Assembly: GCA_016871015.1 (NCBI GenBank)
Contig: VFZX01000040.1
Span: 1 to 32,693, forward strand
Direction: 5' to 3'
Length of the DNA: 32,693 bases
Source: Acidobacteriota bacterium
GTDB taxonomy: Bacteria > Acidobacteriota > Terriglobia > Bryobacterales > Bryobacteraceae
Shown here: in pieces, positions 8,607-16,916 of the stretch
Position numbering within the stretch: the stretch's first letter is position 1
Layout: the number at the start of each line of letters is the position of its first letter
Made by a program: the position numbers and the translations under genes
The notes under the pieces: generated by a model
The model's database searches: none
The model's input: the letters and a program-made list of their open reading frames with translations, nothing else
What the model was told of the DNA's origin: nothing

Positions 8607-10142
8607 TCAGTGCAGCGGCGGAGCAGAAGCAGGCGGACGGCGGTGGCGCGTGCCCTGCTCATACGCGTAGGCGAGACGGATCAACACTGTCTCGCTCCAC
8701 GGCCGTCCAAACAGCGTCATGCCGGCGGGCAGGACCGCGCGTGTGTATCCCATGGGAACGGTGACCGCCGGGAATCCCGTGGTGGGAGAGAAGAACTGGC
8801 TGTTGTCGCCGTGCGGCGAGTTGAGATCGCCGGTGAGCCTGGGCGGATTGCTCCAGGTCGGATAGGCGAAGGCGTCGAGCTTGAGCCGGTCCATTGTGGC
8901 GAGCACGGCGGCGCGCACTTGATCGCGGTAGCGGGTCTCGGCCTGGCACGCGGTGGACTCTGGCCCGTTGAGCGGGCTCTTCACAGCGTTCTCAATCCGC
9001 GCGTGGACGTTGGGGTGGAAGCGGCGCGATGCGAGGATCGACTTGAGATCGCGGAACGGCGCGCCGGGACGCGCGGCCAGAAACGCGTTGAGGTCGTAGT
9101 GGAAGCCCATGCAGGGACCTGCGTCGGCCGCGCGGCGGATCGCATCCAGGCCTTCCACCGCAGCCGGATCGACGATCACGGCGCCCGCCCGGCGGAGGTC
9201 CTCGACTGCCTTCAGGAACACCGCGGTGACCTCCGCGCTCATGGTGGGCCGCTCGTAGGCCTGGCGCAGGATGCCAATGCGCGCGCCCCGCAGCCCGGCG
9301 GGATCGAGCGCGGCGATGTAGTCTTCGCGCGGACGCGACGCCGCGGCGGCGGTCACCGGATCGGCCGGGTCCGCGCCCACGATCACCTGAAAGACGCGGG
9401 CGGCATCCTCGACGGTGCGCGCCATGGGACCGGCGATGTCGGCGAGCAGGTTGAGCGGAAACACGCCGGCACGGCTTGTAAGGCCCATGGTCGACCGGAT
9501 TCCGGCGAGCGCCTGGTGGGCGGAGGGTCCGCGGATCGAGTTGCCGGTGTCGGTGCCGAGACCCACGAGACCGAAGCTCGCGGCCACGGCGGCAGCAGTT
9601 CCGCCGCTCGATCCCGCGGTGACGTGGCGGAGCGAGTAGGGATTCCGCGAGTAGCCCGGCAGGATCGAGCTGACGGTCTCATACGGGCTGAATGCCCATT
9701 CCGCCATGTTCGATTTGGCGAGCACGATCGCCCCGGCCTCCTTGATCCGCTTCACCTGGTGTGCATCCTCGCGCGCGACGTAGCCTTCAAAAGCGAGCGC
9801 GCCGTTGGCCGACTGCAGTCCGAGGGTCTCGAAGTTGTCCTTGACGATCGTGGGGACGCAATGCAGGGGTCCGGTGAGTCCTCTCTCCGCGTACCTGCGG
9901 TCGAGCTCCGCCGCCTGGGCTTCGGCGTAGGGATTCAAGACTACGAGCGAGTTGATCGCCGGACCGTTCCGGTCATAGGCCTCGATCCGGCGGAGATACT
10001 GGCGGACCAGCTCGCGGCAGGAGAGACGGCCCGCCTGGATCGCCGCGTGGACCTGGGCGATGGTGGCCTCGGTGACTTCGAACGGGGGTGGCGGCTGGGC
10101 GGCAAGAACGGCGGCCAGTGCGGTTAACGCGGGAAGTCGCAC
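8607..10142 (-). CDS. Secreted amidase (amidase-signature family)
   Basis: A 511-residue amidase starting at GTG. The first 16 residues (MRLPALTALAAVLAAQ) form a signal peptide, so it is probably periplasmic. The Ser-cisSer-Lys triad is visible: Lys at about 101 in PTIVKDNFE, the cis-Ser in TAGSSGGTAA (about 178-181), and the nucleophile Ser at about 202 in DTGNSIRGPS. The length is normal for the family (450-520). The preferred amide is not predictable; relatives hydrolyse peptide, aryl or fatty-acid amides. It lies 88 bases upstream of the TonB receptor on the same strand. It is divergent from rmuC with only 23 bases between starts. Confidence 0.88.
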   Translation of the reverse strand: MRLPALTALAAVLAAQPPPPFEVTEATIAQVHAAIQAGRLSCRELVRQYLRRIEAYDRNGPAINSLVVLNPYAEAQAAELDRRYAERGLTGPLHCVPTIVKDNFETLGLQSANGALAFEGYVAREDAHQVKRIKEAGAIVLAKSNMAEWAFSPYETVSSILPGYSRNPYSLRHVTAGSSGGTAAAVAASFGLVGLGTDTGNSIRGPSAHQALAGIRSTMGLTSRAGVFPLNLLADIAGPMARTVEDAARVFQVIVGADPADPVTAAAASRPREDYIAALDPAGLRGARIGILRQAYERPTMSAEVTAVFLKAVEDLRRAGAVIVDPAAVEGLDAIRRAADAGPCMGFHYDLNAFLAARPGAPFRDLKSILASRRFHPNVHARIENAVKSPLNGPESTACQAETRYRDQVRAAVLATMDRLKLDAFAYPTWSNPPRLTGDLNSPHGDNSQFFSPTTGFPAVTVPMGYTRAVLPAGMTLFGRPWSETVLIRLAYAYEQGTRHRRPPASAPPLH

Positions 10143-10165
10143 TCAACGAGGATACACTGTAGGGT

Positions 10166-11473
10166 ATGGAACATTTCATGCCAGTTCTGTTTTTACTCGC
10201 GGGAATGGCTTCCGGCTTCCTGCTCGGCTGGTTCCTCATGAAGACCGGCCGCGACCATCTCCGCTCGCAGCTCGCCGCCCGTGACGCCGAAGCGGCCGGG
10301 CTGCGCCAGCAGAACGCCACCCTGCGGGAGAAGGCCGCCGTCCTCGAGGACCAGCAGTCGCGGATGCCGGAGATGTTCAAGGCCCTGTCGTCGGACGTGC
10401 TCCACGCAAACAGCAAGGCCTTCCTCGACCTTGCGCGGACAGCGCTCGAACGGTTCCAGGACGGCGCCCGGAGCGACCTAGGCGCGCGGCAACAGGCGAT
10501 CGACGAGATGGTACGTCCGCTGCGCGAGTCCCTGACGCGCGTGGATGCGAGCCTGGCCGACATGGAGCGCAACCAGGCCGAGCAGTTCGGCTCGATCTCG
10601 GCGCTACAGCAGCAGATGCGGCAGGAAACGGTGGGGCTGCTGCAGGCCTTGCGCGCCCCGTCGGTCCGCGGGCGGTGGGGTGAGATGCAGCTCCGGCGCG
10701 TGGTGGAGCTTGCGGGAATGCTTGAGTATTGCGATTTCCGGCAGCAACAGATGGTCGCGGGCGAGGATGGCGGGCTGCGGCCCGATGTCGTGATCCAGCT
10801 TCCGAATGACCGGCAGGTGGTGGTTGACGCCAAGGTCCCGCTGAAGGCGTTTCTGGAGGCGCTCGACACGCAGGACAGCGAAGTCCGCGCGCGGCTCATG
10901 CGGGACCACGCGCGCCAGTTGCGGGAACATCTGATGAAGCTCGGCGGGAAGCGGTATTGGAGCCAGTTCACGGGATCGCCTGAGTTCGTCGTCGGGTTCG
11001 TCCCGTCGGATGCGATCTTTAGCGCGGCGCTGGAGCAGGATCCGTCGCTGCTCGAGTTCGGAGTAGGACAGCGGGTGATTCTCGCCACACCGGCGACTCT
11101 CATCGCCCTGCTGCGCGCCGTGGCCTATGGCTGGCAGCAGCAGCGGATCACGGAGAACGCGCGCCAGATCAGCCAGCTCGGCCAGACCATGTACGAGCGG
11201 CTGCGGGGGTTCGCGCTGCATTTGAGCGAAGTCCGGAAGAATCTCGCGCGCACGGTGGAAAGCTACAACAAGGCGGCGGGGTCGCTCGAGAGCCGCGTGC
11301 TGGTGACGGCGCGGCGGTTCCAGGAGCTGGGAGTGGGCGCCGCGTCCGGCGAGATCGACCTGGCTGAGCCGGTGGAGCTGATGCCGCGGGGCTTGCTGAT
11401 AAAGGACGCCACCGAATCCGACGATAGACCCAGAGCGATGTCCGCGAAATCCCAATCCGAGCTGTTTGTCTGA
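10166..11473 (+). CDS. rmuC: RmuC family DNA recombination protein
   Basis: A 435-residue protein. A single membrane anchor lies at about 5-24 ([19 protein letters not shown]), followed by a long charged coiled coil to about 160. The RmuC domain begins at [19 protein letters not shown] (about 165-185), the family hallmark. [16 protein letters not shown] and [13 protein letters not shown] are further conserved segments of the nuclease-like core. In Escherichia coli, RmuC limits inversion between short inverted repeats; its biochemical activity is not firmly established. The ATG follows TACACT at 10153-10158 by seven bases and has no Shine-Dalgarno. It overlaps the next gene by one base (TGATG). 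Confidence 0.9.
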   Translation: MEHFMPVLFLLAGMASGFLLGWFLMKTGRDHLRSQLAARDAEAAGLRQQNATLREKAAVLEDQQSRMPEMFKALSSDVLHANSKAFLDLARTALERFQDGARSDLGARQQAIDEMVRPLRESLTRVDASLADMERNQAEQFGSISALQQQMRQETVGLLQALRAPSVRGRWGEMQLRRVVELAGMLEYCDFRQQQMVAGEDGGLRPDVVIQLPNDRQVVVDAKVPLKAFLEALDTQDSEVRARLMRDHARQLREHLMKLGGKRYWSQFTGSPEFVVGFVPSDAIFSAALEQDPSLLEFGVGQRVILATPATLIALLRAVAYGWQQQRITENARQISQLGQTMYERLRGFALHLSEVRKNLARTVESYNKAAGSLESRVLVTARRFQELGVGAASGEIDLAEPVELMPRGLLIKDATESDDRPRAMSAKSQSELFV

Positions 11474-12966
11474 TGCGGGCGCGGCTGGCGCTGCTGGCCG
11501 TTGCGCTGGTTCCATCGGCGTGGGTCGCCTGGGAGTGGAGGGCGATGCCCCACCTGGGCTTCTACCACGACGACGCGATCTATTTGGTGTCCGCTAAATC
11601 GATCGCCGAGGGTGGCGGCTACCGGATCGCGAGCCTTCCCGAACAGCCCTACCAGACCAAGTATCCGCCGTTGTGGCCGCTGGCATTGGCGCTGGTGTGG
11701 AAGGTGGCGCCGCAGTTTCCGGCGAATCTTCCCTGGCTTGCGCTGCTTGCATGGGCGATGATTCCGGTGTGCGTGACGCTGGTTGAGCGGCTGCTGCGGG
11801 ATGAGGGGTTCGGACCGTGGGAATCGGCTGGAATCGCGGCGGCGATGGCGGTGTCACCGGCCGTGGTGATGCCGGGTACGATGCTGCTGTCCGATCTCGC
11901 GTTCCTGGCTTTGTTGGTAGCCTCGCTGACCGCCGCCGGACGCGGGCGGTTCCTGGTGGCGGGAGTGATGGGCGGGGCGGCGTTCCTGGTCCGGACCGCG
12001 GCGCTCCCGCTGCTGGTGGCGGTCCCGCTGTGGGCGGCGCGGCGGCACGGCTGGCGGGCGGGGGTGGCGTTCGCGGCCAAGATGGCGCCGGCGGTGGTGG
12101 CGTGGCTCGTCTGGACGGCGGTCCACCGGGAGCAGAACCCGGATGCGATGACGATGTTCTACACCAGCTATCTCGCCTACTGGAAGGCGGACTTGGCTTC
12201 GCTGAGTGTCGGTGAGCTCGCCGCCGGGAACGCGGCCGCGTTGTTCTCGGCAATGAGCCAGCTTCTGGTCTTTGACGGGAATGAGGGGTTCCTCGCGGTA
12301 GCGGTTGGGCGGATCTGTGCGGCGGCGGCCGTGGCCGGAGTTGTCCGGTTGCACCGCGCCGGGAGAATGCAGCCTTATGCGTGGTTCGGTGCGCTCTACA
12401 CAGGACAATTGCTCGTCTGGAATTACCCGCCGGATCCGCGCTTCGCCCTCCCTGTGTTCCCCTTGCTGATTGCGGGCGCCTGGACCGAGTTCCGCCAGCT
12501 TGGATCGAGCCTCGAGGCGGCCTGGAAGCGCAACAGGCGCGGCGACCGGGTGGCCGCGGCCGCGATCGGAGGCGCAGTGGCGGGATTCGCAGTCCTCGCC
12601 GTGCAGGGTTCGCTGCATGGGACTTTGCTCGCGCTGCCGGCGGTTTACCGGGCGCACGCGGCGCAAACGGGAGCCAGTGCTGCGCCGCTTCCGCCCGGGG
12701 CGCTCGTGCTCTCCTATGAGGATCCGGTCGTCTACTTGCGGACCGGACGGCGCGGATACAGCCTGCGGATTCCACCTGGACTGCAACGGCGCGGAGATCC
12801 GGTGGCGATTGAGGCGCACCTGGCGCAGCTCCCGGCGCTCGCGCGGCGTCACGGATTGACGCACGTGGTTACCGGTCCGTCGGACTACCATTTGGACAGC
12901 CCGGAGATCTCGCTCCCGATCTACCGTAGACAGGTCAAAGCGCTGGGACTGCCTGGAGCCGAGTAG
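11473..12966 (+). CDS. GT-C type membrane glycosyltransferase (PMT/ArnT-like)
   Basis: A 497-residue multipass membrane protein. After the first membrane helix comes FYHDDAIYLVSAKSIAEG, the acidic pair on the first periplasmic loop that binds metal and the lipid-phosphate sugar in GT-C enzymes. TKYPPLWPLALALVW follows, the usual proline-rich segment of ArnT/PMT relatives. About ten further hydrophobic segments are visible, then a soluble C-terminal domain from about residue 390. The donor would be a polyprenyl-phosphate sugar and the reaction periplasmic. The acceptor (lipid, glycan or protein) is unknown. Its start overlaps the rmuC stop, so the two are co-transcribed, which does not imply a common function. 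Confidence 0.75.
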   Translation: MRARLALLAVALVPSAWVAWEWRAMPHLGFYHDDAIYLVSAKSIAEGGGYRIASLPEQPYQTKYPPLWPLALALVWKVAPQFPANLPWLALLAWAMIPVCVTLVERLLRDEGFGPWESAGIAAAMAVSPAVVMPGTMLLSDLAFLALLVASLTAAGRGRFLVAGVMGGAAFLVRTAALPLLVAVPLWAARRHGWRAGVAFAAKMAPAVVAWLVWTAVHREQNPDAMTMFYTSYLAYWKADLASLSVGELAAGNAAALFSAMSQLLVFDGNEGFLAVAVGRICAAAAVAGVVRLHRAGRMQPYAWFGALYTGQLLVWNYPPDPRFALPVFPLLIAGAWTEFRQLGSSLEAAWKRNRRGDRVAAAAIGGAVAGFAVLAVQGSLHGTLLALPAVYRAHAAQTGASAAPLPPGALVLSYEDPVVYLRTGRRGYSLRIPPGLQRRGDPVAIEAHLAQLPALARRHGLTHVVTGPSDYHLDSPEISLPIYRRQVKALGLPGAE

Positions 12967-13775
12967 CTACAAACCTTCGCTGAATCCCCAGCTGAAGTTC
13001 GGACGGCGGACGGGCAGGTAGATGCGAAAGGTGGCGCCGCGCCCCGGTTCACTATCGAGGAAGATCTGCCCCTGCATGTTCTTGAGCACGCGGCTCACGA
13101 TTGCCAGCCCCATGCCGGACCCGCGGCCCTTGGGCTTGGTGGTGAAGAACGGCTCGAAGATGTGAGCCTGGATGTCGTGCGGGATTCCGGACCCGGTGTC
13201 GCGGACAGTCAGCCGGATCGCCGTATCAGCGAATTCGCCGCCGCCTGGGTGATCCGCCGTCTCAAACGAAAGCTGCCCGCCGCCGGGCATGGCGCGCAGG
13301 CGTTCAGCGCAAGATTCAGCAGAGCCTGGTGGATCTGGCCCGGATCACCATTGATAAACGGCGTCGCCGCATCGAGCGAAAGTTGGATCCGGATGCGCGG
13401 CTAAACGGACCGCTTGAGCAATTCGGCTACTTCGTGCACCGAGGCATGCAGGTCCACGGGCATGAGGCGCCTGATGCCGCCGCGCGTGAAATTCATCAAC
13501 TGGCTGGAAAGCTCGATCGCCCTCTCGGAAGCCTTGCAGATGACGGCGGCCGCATCGCGCGACTCCTGTCCGGCGTCCTCGGCCGACTGGATCAAGGCCG
13601 CGTGGCCGAGAATGCCGGTCAAAATGTTGTTGAAGTCGTGGGCCAGTCCCCGCGCGAAGAGGTGAAGATTGTCCTCGGTGGTCTCAAGAACCTGCGCCGC
13701 CCGGCGGTTCCGCTCCAGTTCAGCCTGGAGCGCCTGAATATGCTCTCGAAGCTGAGACAGCTCCGGTTCTGGCAT
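12967..13775 (-). pseudogene. Cytosolic histidine kinase, broken by a stop codon and a one-base deletion
   Basis: Read across three segments, this is a small two-component kinase without a sensor domain. It has a coiled-coil start (MPEPELSQLREHIQALQAEL), a dimerisation/phospho-acceptor helix with GLAHDFNNILTGILGH, and an ATPase domain with VRDTGSGIPHDI and GSGMGLAIVSRVL. The frame is interrupted twice. TAG at 13401-13403 falls after LLKRSV, and the same frame then resumes with PRIRIQLSLDAATPFINGDP. At about 13291-13295 the expected N-A-C-D-A-M-P-G-G-G is spelled TGCGCGCCATG. Adding one A gives TGC GAC GCC ATG, the normal family sequence. So there is one nonsense change and one single-base loss. 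No response regulator is adjacent. The stop abuts the convergent glycosyltransferase gene with no spacer. Confidence 0.8.
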
Positions 13776-13814
13776 CAGTCCAGTATAGCGAGAACACCCG
13801 CTTCCGCACCGGTG

Positions 13815-13859
13815 TTGACGGTCCTCTCCCGGCGCGGCTATCATGGGAGGGTTAAGGAG
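13815..13859 (+). promoter_or_regulatory. Promoter and ribosome site of the tat operon
   Basis: TTGACG at 13815-13820 and TATCAT at 13839-13844 are separated by 18 bases, both 5/6 matches to the housekeeping consensus. AAGGAG at 13854-13859 is placed nine bases before the ATG of tatA. This is the clearest sigma-70-like promoter in the window. Confidence 0.65.
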
Positions 13860-13868
13860 TATCGCAAA

Positions 13869-14354
13869 ATGCCGCTGGGCTGGCAGGAAACCATCTTCAT
13901 CTTCGTCCTTGCCTTGCTCGTTTTCGGCCCCAAGAAGCTGCCGGAATTGGGCAAGACCATTGGCAAGGCGATGACGGAGTTCCGGCGCGCCTCGAGCGAG
14001 CTCAAGTCCACTTGGGATCGTGAGATGCACGCGTTGGAAAAGGAAACCGAGTCGGTGCGGGAAGCCACGCAGCAGGTCGACAATCAGCTTCAGACCTCCT
14101 ACGATGACGGCTATTCCTACTATGACTCAAACTACGAGTACAATCAGGGTTCGACTCCCTCGAATCCCGACGGCTCGGCTACCGTAAGCGAATCCGCATC
14201 TCAGGACGCTGAACAGACCGCTACCGCTACTGCCTCCACCGAGGTTGCCGCAGCTCCCGAATCGACTGAAGCCTCTCCGGAAACGGCGCCCCCGCCACCT
14301 GCCGGAGCCGCTAGCGATTCCAGCTACAAACCGGCGGCCCCGGTAAGCGCCTAG
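13869..14354 (+). CDS. tatA: Twin-arginine translocase subunit TatA/TatB with a long tyrosine-rich tail
   Basis: A 161-residue Tat subunit. The first part is canonical: a short N-terminal membrane helix (ETIFIFVLALLVF), the GPKKLPELGKTIGKAM hinge (F-G-P-x-K-L-P-E-L), and an amphipathic helix with FRRASSELKSTW. From about residue 75 the protein leaves the family norm. A Tyr/Asp-rich run (SYDDGYSYYDSNYEYNQ, about 77-93) is followed by a low-complexity Ser/Ala/Glu/Pro tail. Typical TatA proteins are 60-90 residues. TatA and TatB cannot be separated here, and the length with GPKKLPELGK could suit either. The ATG follows AAGGAG. The preceding frame is open to 13329 but is antisense to the kinase. 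tatC follows 31 bases later. Confidence 0.88.
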   Translation: MPLGWQETIFIFVLALLVFGPKKLPELGKTIGKAMTEFRRASSELKSTWDREMHALEKETESVREATQQVDNQLQTSYDDGYSYYDSNYEYNQGSTPSNPDGSATVSESASQDAEQTATATASTEVAAAPESTEASPETAPPPPAGAASDSSYKPAAPVSA

Positions 14355-14385
14355 CGAGACCGGCGCTCGTTCGCGACTGAGACCA

Positions 14386-15519
14386 ATGAGTTCGGAAGAC
14401 AAAAAGCAGGCCCCGGCCCCTGAGGGGTCCGGACCGCCAGCGGATACAACCGTTTACCACGATCAGGCGACGGACGCGACGAGCGCCTACACCTATTACG
14501 ACGACTACGGCTACGAGCAGAGTTCCCCGGAAACCGCGGTCGAAACGGCGGCCCCTGAGGCAACCGCCGTCGTTCCCCACTCCACTCCTGCCGGGCCACC
14601 TCCGCCACCTCCGCCGTCCGAGCCGCAAGAGGATGAAGAGGACGACGGCATGCTCCGTATGTCGTTCCTCGAACACCTCGAGGAGTTGCGGGCCCGGATC
14701 CTCAGCGCCTTAATCGGCATGGGCGTCGCCTTCGTCGCCTGCATCGGGTTCTCCGAACGGATCTGGAGCGCCATCCAGGGTCCGGCAACGGAGGCTCTCA
14801 AGGCTGCCGGGGTCGTGCCCCCAAAGCTGGCGGTCACAACGCCGACCGAGGCGTTCTCGATCATCTGGGTGAAGGTGCCCGTGCTGGTGTCGCTGTTCCT
14901 GGCCTCTCCCTGGATCCTCTACCAGGTCTGGTCCTTCGTCTCGCCGGGATTGTACAAACACGAGCGCAAGTGGGCCGCCCCCTTTGTGATCAGCTCCGCG
15001 TCGTTGTTCGTGATTGGCGGCGCGTTTGCCTATTTCGTCGCCTTCCCTCTAGGACTCGGATTCCTGCTCGGCATCGCGACCGGCAACGACCTCACGGCGG
15101 TGGTGACCATCACCGAGTATTTCGACCTGTTCTTCAACGTCACCCTCGGACTGGGGATCGTTTTCGAGCTGCCGATCCTGATCTTCTTCCTGTCACTGCT
15201 GAGGATCGTCACACCGGCGTTTTTGATGCGGAACTCCCGCTACGCGATCCTGATAATCGTCATCGTCGCGGCGGTTTTGACACCCACACCGGACGTCATC
15301 AACCTGATGTTGATCTCGGTGCCGATGATGGTTCTCTATTTTGCGGGAGTCCTCGCCAGCTACCTCCTGTTCCTGAGCCGGGAGAACAAGAAGTTCCCCT
15401 GGATGTTGATTCTGCTTGGACTGATTGGCGTCCTGGCGGTCACGGCTTCGTTCGTCTTCGCGGCGGTCCGGGTCTACGGATTCAGGCTCGTGGACCAGTG
15501 GCCGTACCTCGTGAAATAG
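14386..15519 (+). CDS. tatC: Twin-arginine translocase subunit TatC with an N-terminal extension
   Basis: A 377-residue protein, where most TatC proteins are 240-280. Residues 1-88 are an unusual disordered extension: a Tyr/Asp cluster (YTYYDDYGYEQ, about 34-44), a poly-proline stretch (PPPPPPPSEP), then acidic residues. The canonical core starts at MSFLEHLEELRARI, the cytosolic segment that recognises the twin-arginine signal. Six membrane helices follow, with FVSPGLYKHERKW and LTPTPDVINLMLISVPM as family landmarks. The tail is short. With tatA it gives a minimal two-gene export system. The DUF1501 protein in this window carries a TRRDFF motif and is a candidate substrate. Confidence 0.93.
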   Translation: MSSEDKKQAPAPEGSGPPADTTVYHDQATDATSAYTYYDDYGYEQSSPETAVETAAPEATAVVPHSTPAGPPPPPPPSEPQEDEEDDGMLRMSFLEHLEELRARILSALIGMGVAFVACIGFSERIWSAIQGPATEALKAAGVVPPKLAVTTPTEAFSIIWVKVPVLVSLFLASPWILYQVWSFVSPGLYKHERKWAAPFVISSASLFVIGGAFAYFVAFPLGLGFLLGIATGNDLTAVVTITEYFDLFFNVTLGLGIVFELPILIFFLSLLRIVTPAFLMRNSRYAILIIVIVAAVLTPTPDVINLMLISVPMMVLYFAGVLASYLLFLSRENKKFPWMLILLGLIGVLAVTASFVFAAVRVYGFRLVDQWPYLVK

Positions 15520-15564
15520 ACCCCCACTTTGCGGTAATCCTGATCTACAATAGGGGGTATCGAT

Positions 15565-15771
15565 ATGGATGTTCCAAAACTGATCAAGGAGTTGACGGTC
15601 GAGCGGGAGCGTCTGGATCAGGCCATCGCGGTGCTGGAGTCGCTGGCGGTCCAGGAGCCTCCGGTCAAGCGCCGTGGGCGGACGGGGATGGCGCCCGCTG
15701 AGCGCGCGGAGGTGTCGACACGCATGAAGCGTTATTGGGAGAAGCGCAAGAACGGCTCGCGCAGATCCTAA
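15565..15771 (+). CDS. Small basic protein, uncharacterised
   Basis: A 68-residue protein. The N-terminal half is a heptad-like amphipathic helix (VPKLIKELTVERERLDQAIA, then VLESLA). The C-terminal half is strongly basic (KRRGRTGMAPAERAEV, then RMKRYWEKRKNGSRR). This two-part layout is common among short Acidobacterial hypothetical proteins and suggests nucleic-acid binding by a dimer, but that is inference. AGGGGG at 15552-15557 is an acceptable ribosome site, and TACAAT at 15546-15551 is a possible -10 box, so it may have its own transcript although it follows tatC by 45 bases. Its TAA overlaps the TAG of the convergent DUF4159 gene. Confidence 0.7.
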   Translation: MDVPKLIKELTVERERLDQAIAVLESLAVQEPPVKRRGRTGMAPAERAEVSTRMKRYWEKRKNGSRRS

Positions 15772-16574
15772 TGCGTCAAGGCGTAGATCACATAGTTCAC
15801 GCCTAGCCGGTAGGCCATTGACGCGTATTGCTCGGGATATTCCGGCAGGTCCGCCCACTCCCATGCATCGCCCAGGTCCTGATTAAAACAGATGGCCACC
15901 AGGACCCGGCCCTGGTCATCCACCACCGCGCGCCAACGGGGCTCGATGCCCCCGCGTTCGATCTGGTCGCCGTGGACCACATTCAGGCCCGGCACGCGCA
16001 CGCGCTTGGAAAGATCGTAGACGGAGTGGAAGATCGGATCGTTCTCAGCGAGTTCGATCACCGCGTGGCCAGGCAGGACCTGATGGATCCCCTCCATGAA
16101 CCCTGCCCATTCGTACTCGTTGTGGAAGTCGTCCACCATCAGGAATCCGCCGCGCTCGAAGAATTTCTTCAGCCGTTCCGCATGCCGCGGACTGAAGTCC
16201 CAGTCGCCCGCCCCCACGGCGTAGAGCCAGGGCCAGTCGTACATGTCGTCGCTCTCGATGTCAACAATCTGCTCGACCGACCGCGCATGGACCCTTGTCA
16301 GCCGCCGCAGGCCTTGAATAAACTGGCGCTCAGACTTGTTCGCGTCGATCCCCCAGCGCGACCGGTACCAGCCCCGCCCGCCGCGGTCGCGGTTTGACCG
16401 GTAGCGCAGCCGGGCGAAAGCGAACTCCGTCTTCTCCCAGGCGTCCGGCGGATCGTCGGCCGGATCCTGCATTTCGTGCTCGTACTGCTGCCACCGCCGC
16501 GTGCCGGAACTGCGCTGTGCCGCGGCCGCGAACACGAACAACACAGCGGCGCCAACGAGCCAGCGAGCGGCCAT
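15768..16574 (-). CDS. DUF4159 domain protein, secreted
   Basis: A 268-residue protein with a signal peptide (MAARWLVGAAVLFVFAAAAQ). The remainder fits DUF4159: EFAFARLRYRSNRD near the start, GWYRSRWGIDANKSERQFIQ, a glutamine-amidotransferase-like segment with RHAERLKKFFERGGFLMVDD, then FHNEYEWAGFMEGI and the late GRVLVAICFNQDLGDAWEWA. Related domains occur with MoxR/VWA (BatA-like) aerotolerance clusters, and a MoxR-like ATPase is encoded divergently just upstream, which may be meaningful. The domain resembles class I amidotransferase folds but has no clear nucleophile Cys, so it is unlikely to be an enzyme. The function is unknown. Confidence 0.8.
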   Translation of the reverse strand: MAARWLVGAAVLFVFAAAAQRSSGTRRWQQYEHEMQDPADDPPDAWEKTEFAFARLRYRSNRDRGGRGWYRSRWGIDANKSERQFIQGLRRLTRVHARSVEQIVDIESDDMYDWPWLYAVGAGDWDFSPRHAERLKKFFERGGFLMVDDFHNEYEWAGFMEGIHQVLPGHAVIELAENDPIFHSVYDLSKRVRVPGLNVVHGDQIERGGIEPRWRAVVDDQGRVLVAICFNQDLGDAWEWADLPEYPEQYASMAYRLGVNYVIYALTH

Positions 16575-16582
16575 GCCTGATT

Positions 16583-16857
16583 CTACGATGAAACGGCGGC
16601 CCGTTTCCGTTTGAGCTCCGTCATCACGGTGACAACCAGTTCCTTGGCGTCCGTAATGTAATCTGCTTGGCGATCAACTGAACGTCCATGGCCGGCTTTC
16701 CCGGCTGGCGGGCGCTTTGGCAGTAGACTCCGTGCTGGCCCACCAAAACCAGCGCATCCGTGAGAATGTCCAGCGTCAACGCCAGCCGTCCGCGCTCGGA
16801 TCCCATTTGGAACTCGTACCGTTCCAATTGGCTGGCGTAGTAGTCATCGGAGCTCAT
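16583..16857 (-). CDS. Small hypothetical protein, apparently frameshifted by one missing base
   Basis: From ATG at 16857 the frame reads MSSDDYYASQLERYEFQMGS and on through LTLDILTDALVLVGQHGVYC to DVQLIAKQ. It then turns into an unlikely tail and stops at 16624. In the adjacent frame, beginning at 16669, the sequence QADYITDAKELVVTVMTELK continues to a TAG at 16583. One lost base in GCC-CAA (seen as GCCAA, about 16669) would join them into a 91-residue protein ending eight bases before the DUF4159 start, a normal operon spacing. No family is recognised. It has no signal peptide and appears helical. As written in the window, the product is the 77-residue truncated form. Confidence 0.55.
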
Positions 16858-16916
16858 TTTCATCTTGGATGACACCGGATGCCGGGAAGATGCACTGTTT
16901 GGGACAATGGCTAGGT

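Noticed and set aside
11594-12891. Long minus-strand frames opposite the glycosyltransferase
   Set aside because: They are Arg/Pro/Ser-rich shadow translations; the plus frame has membrane helices and the GT-C acidic motif.
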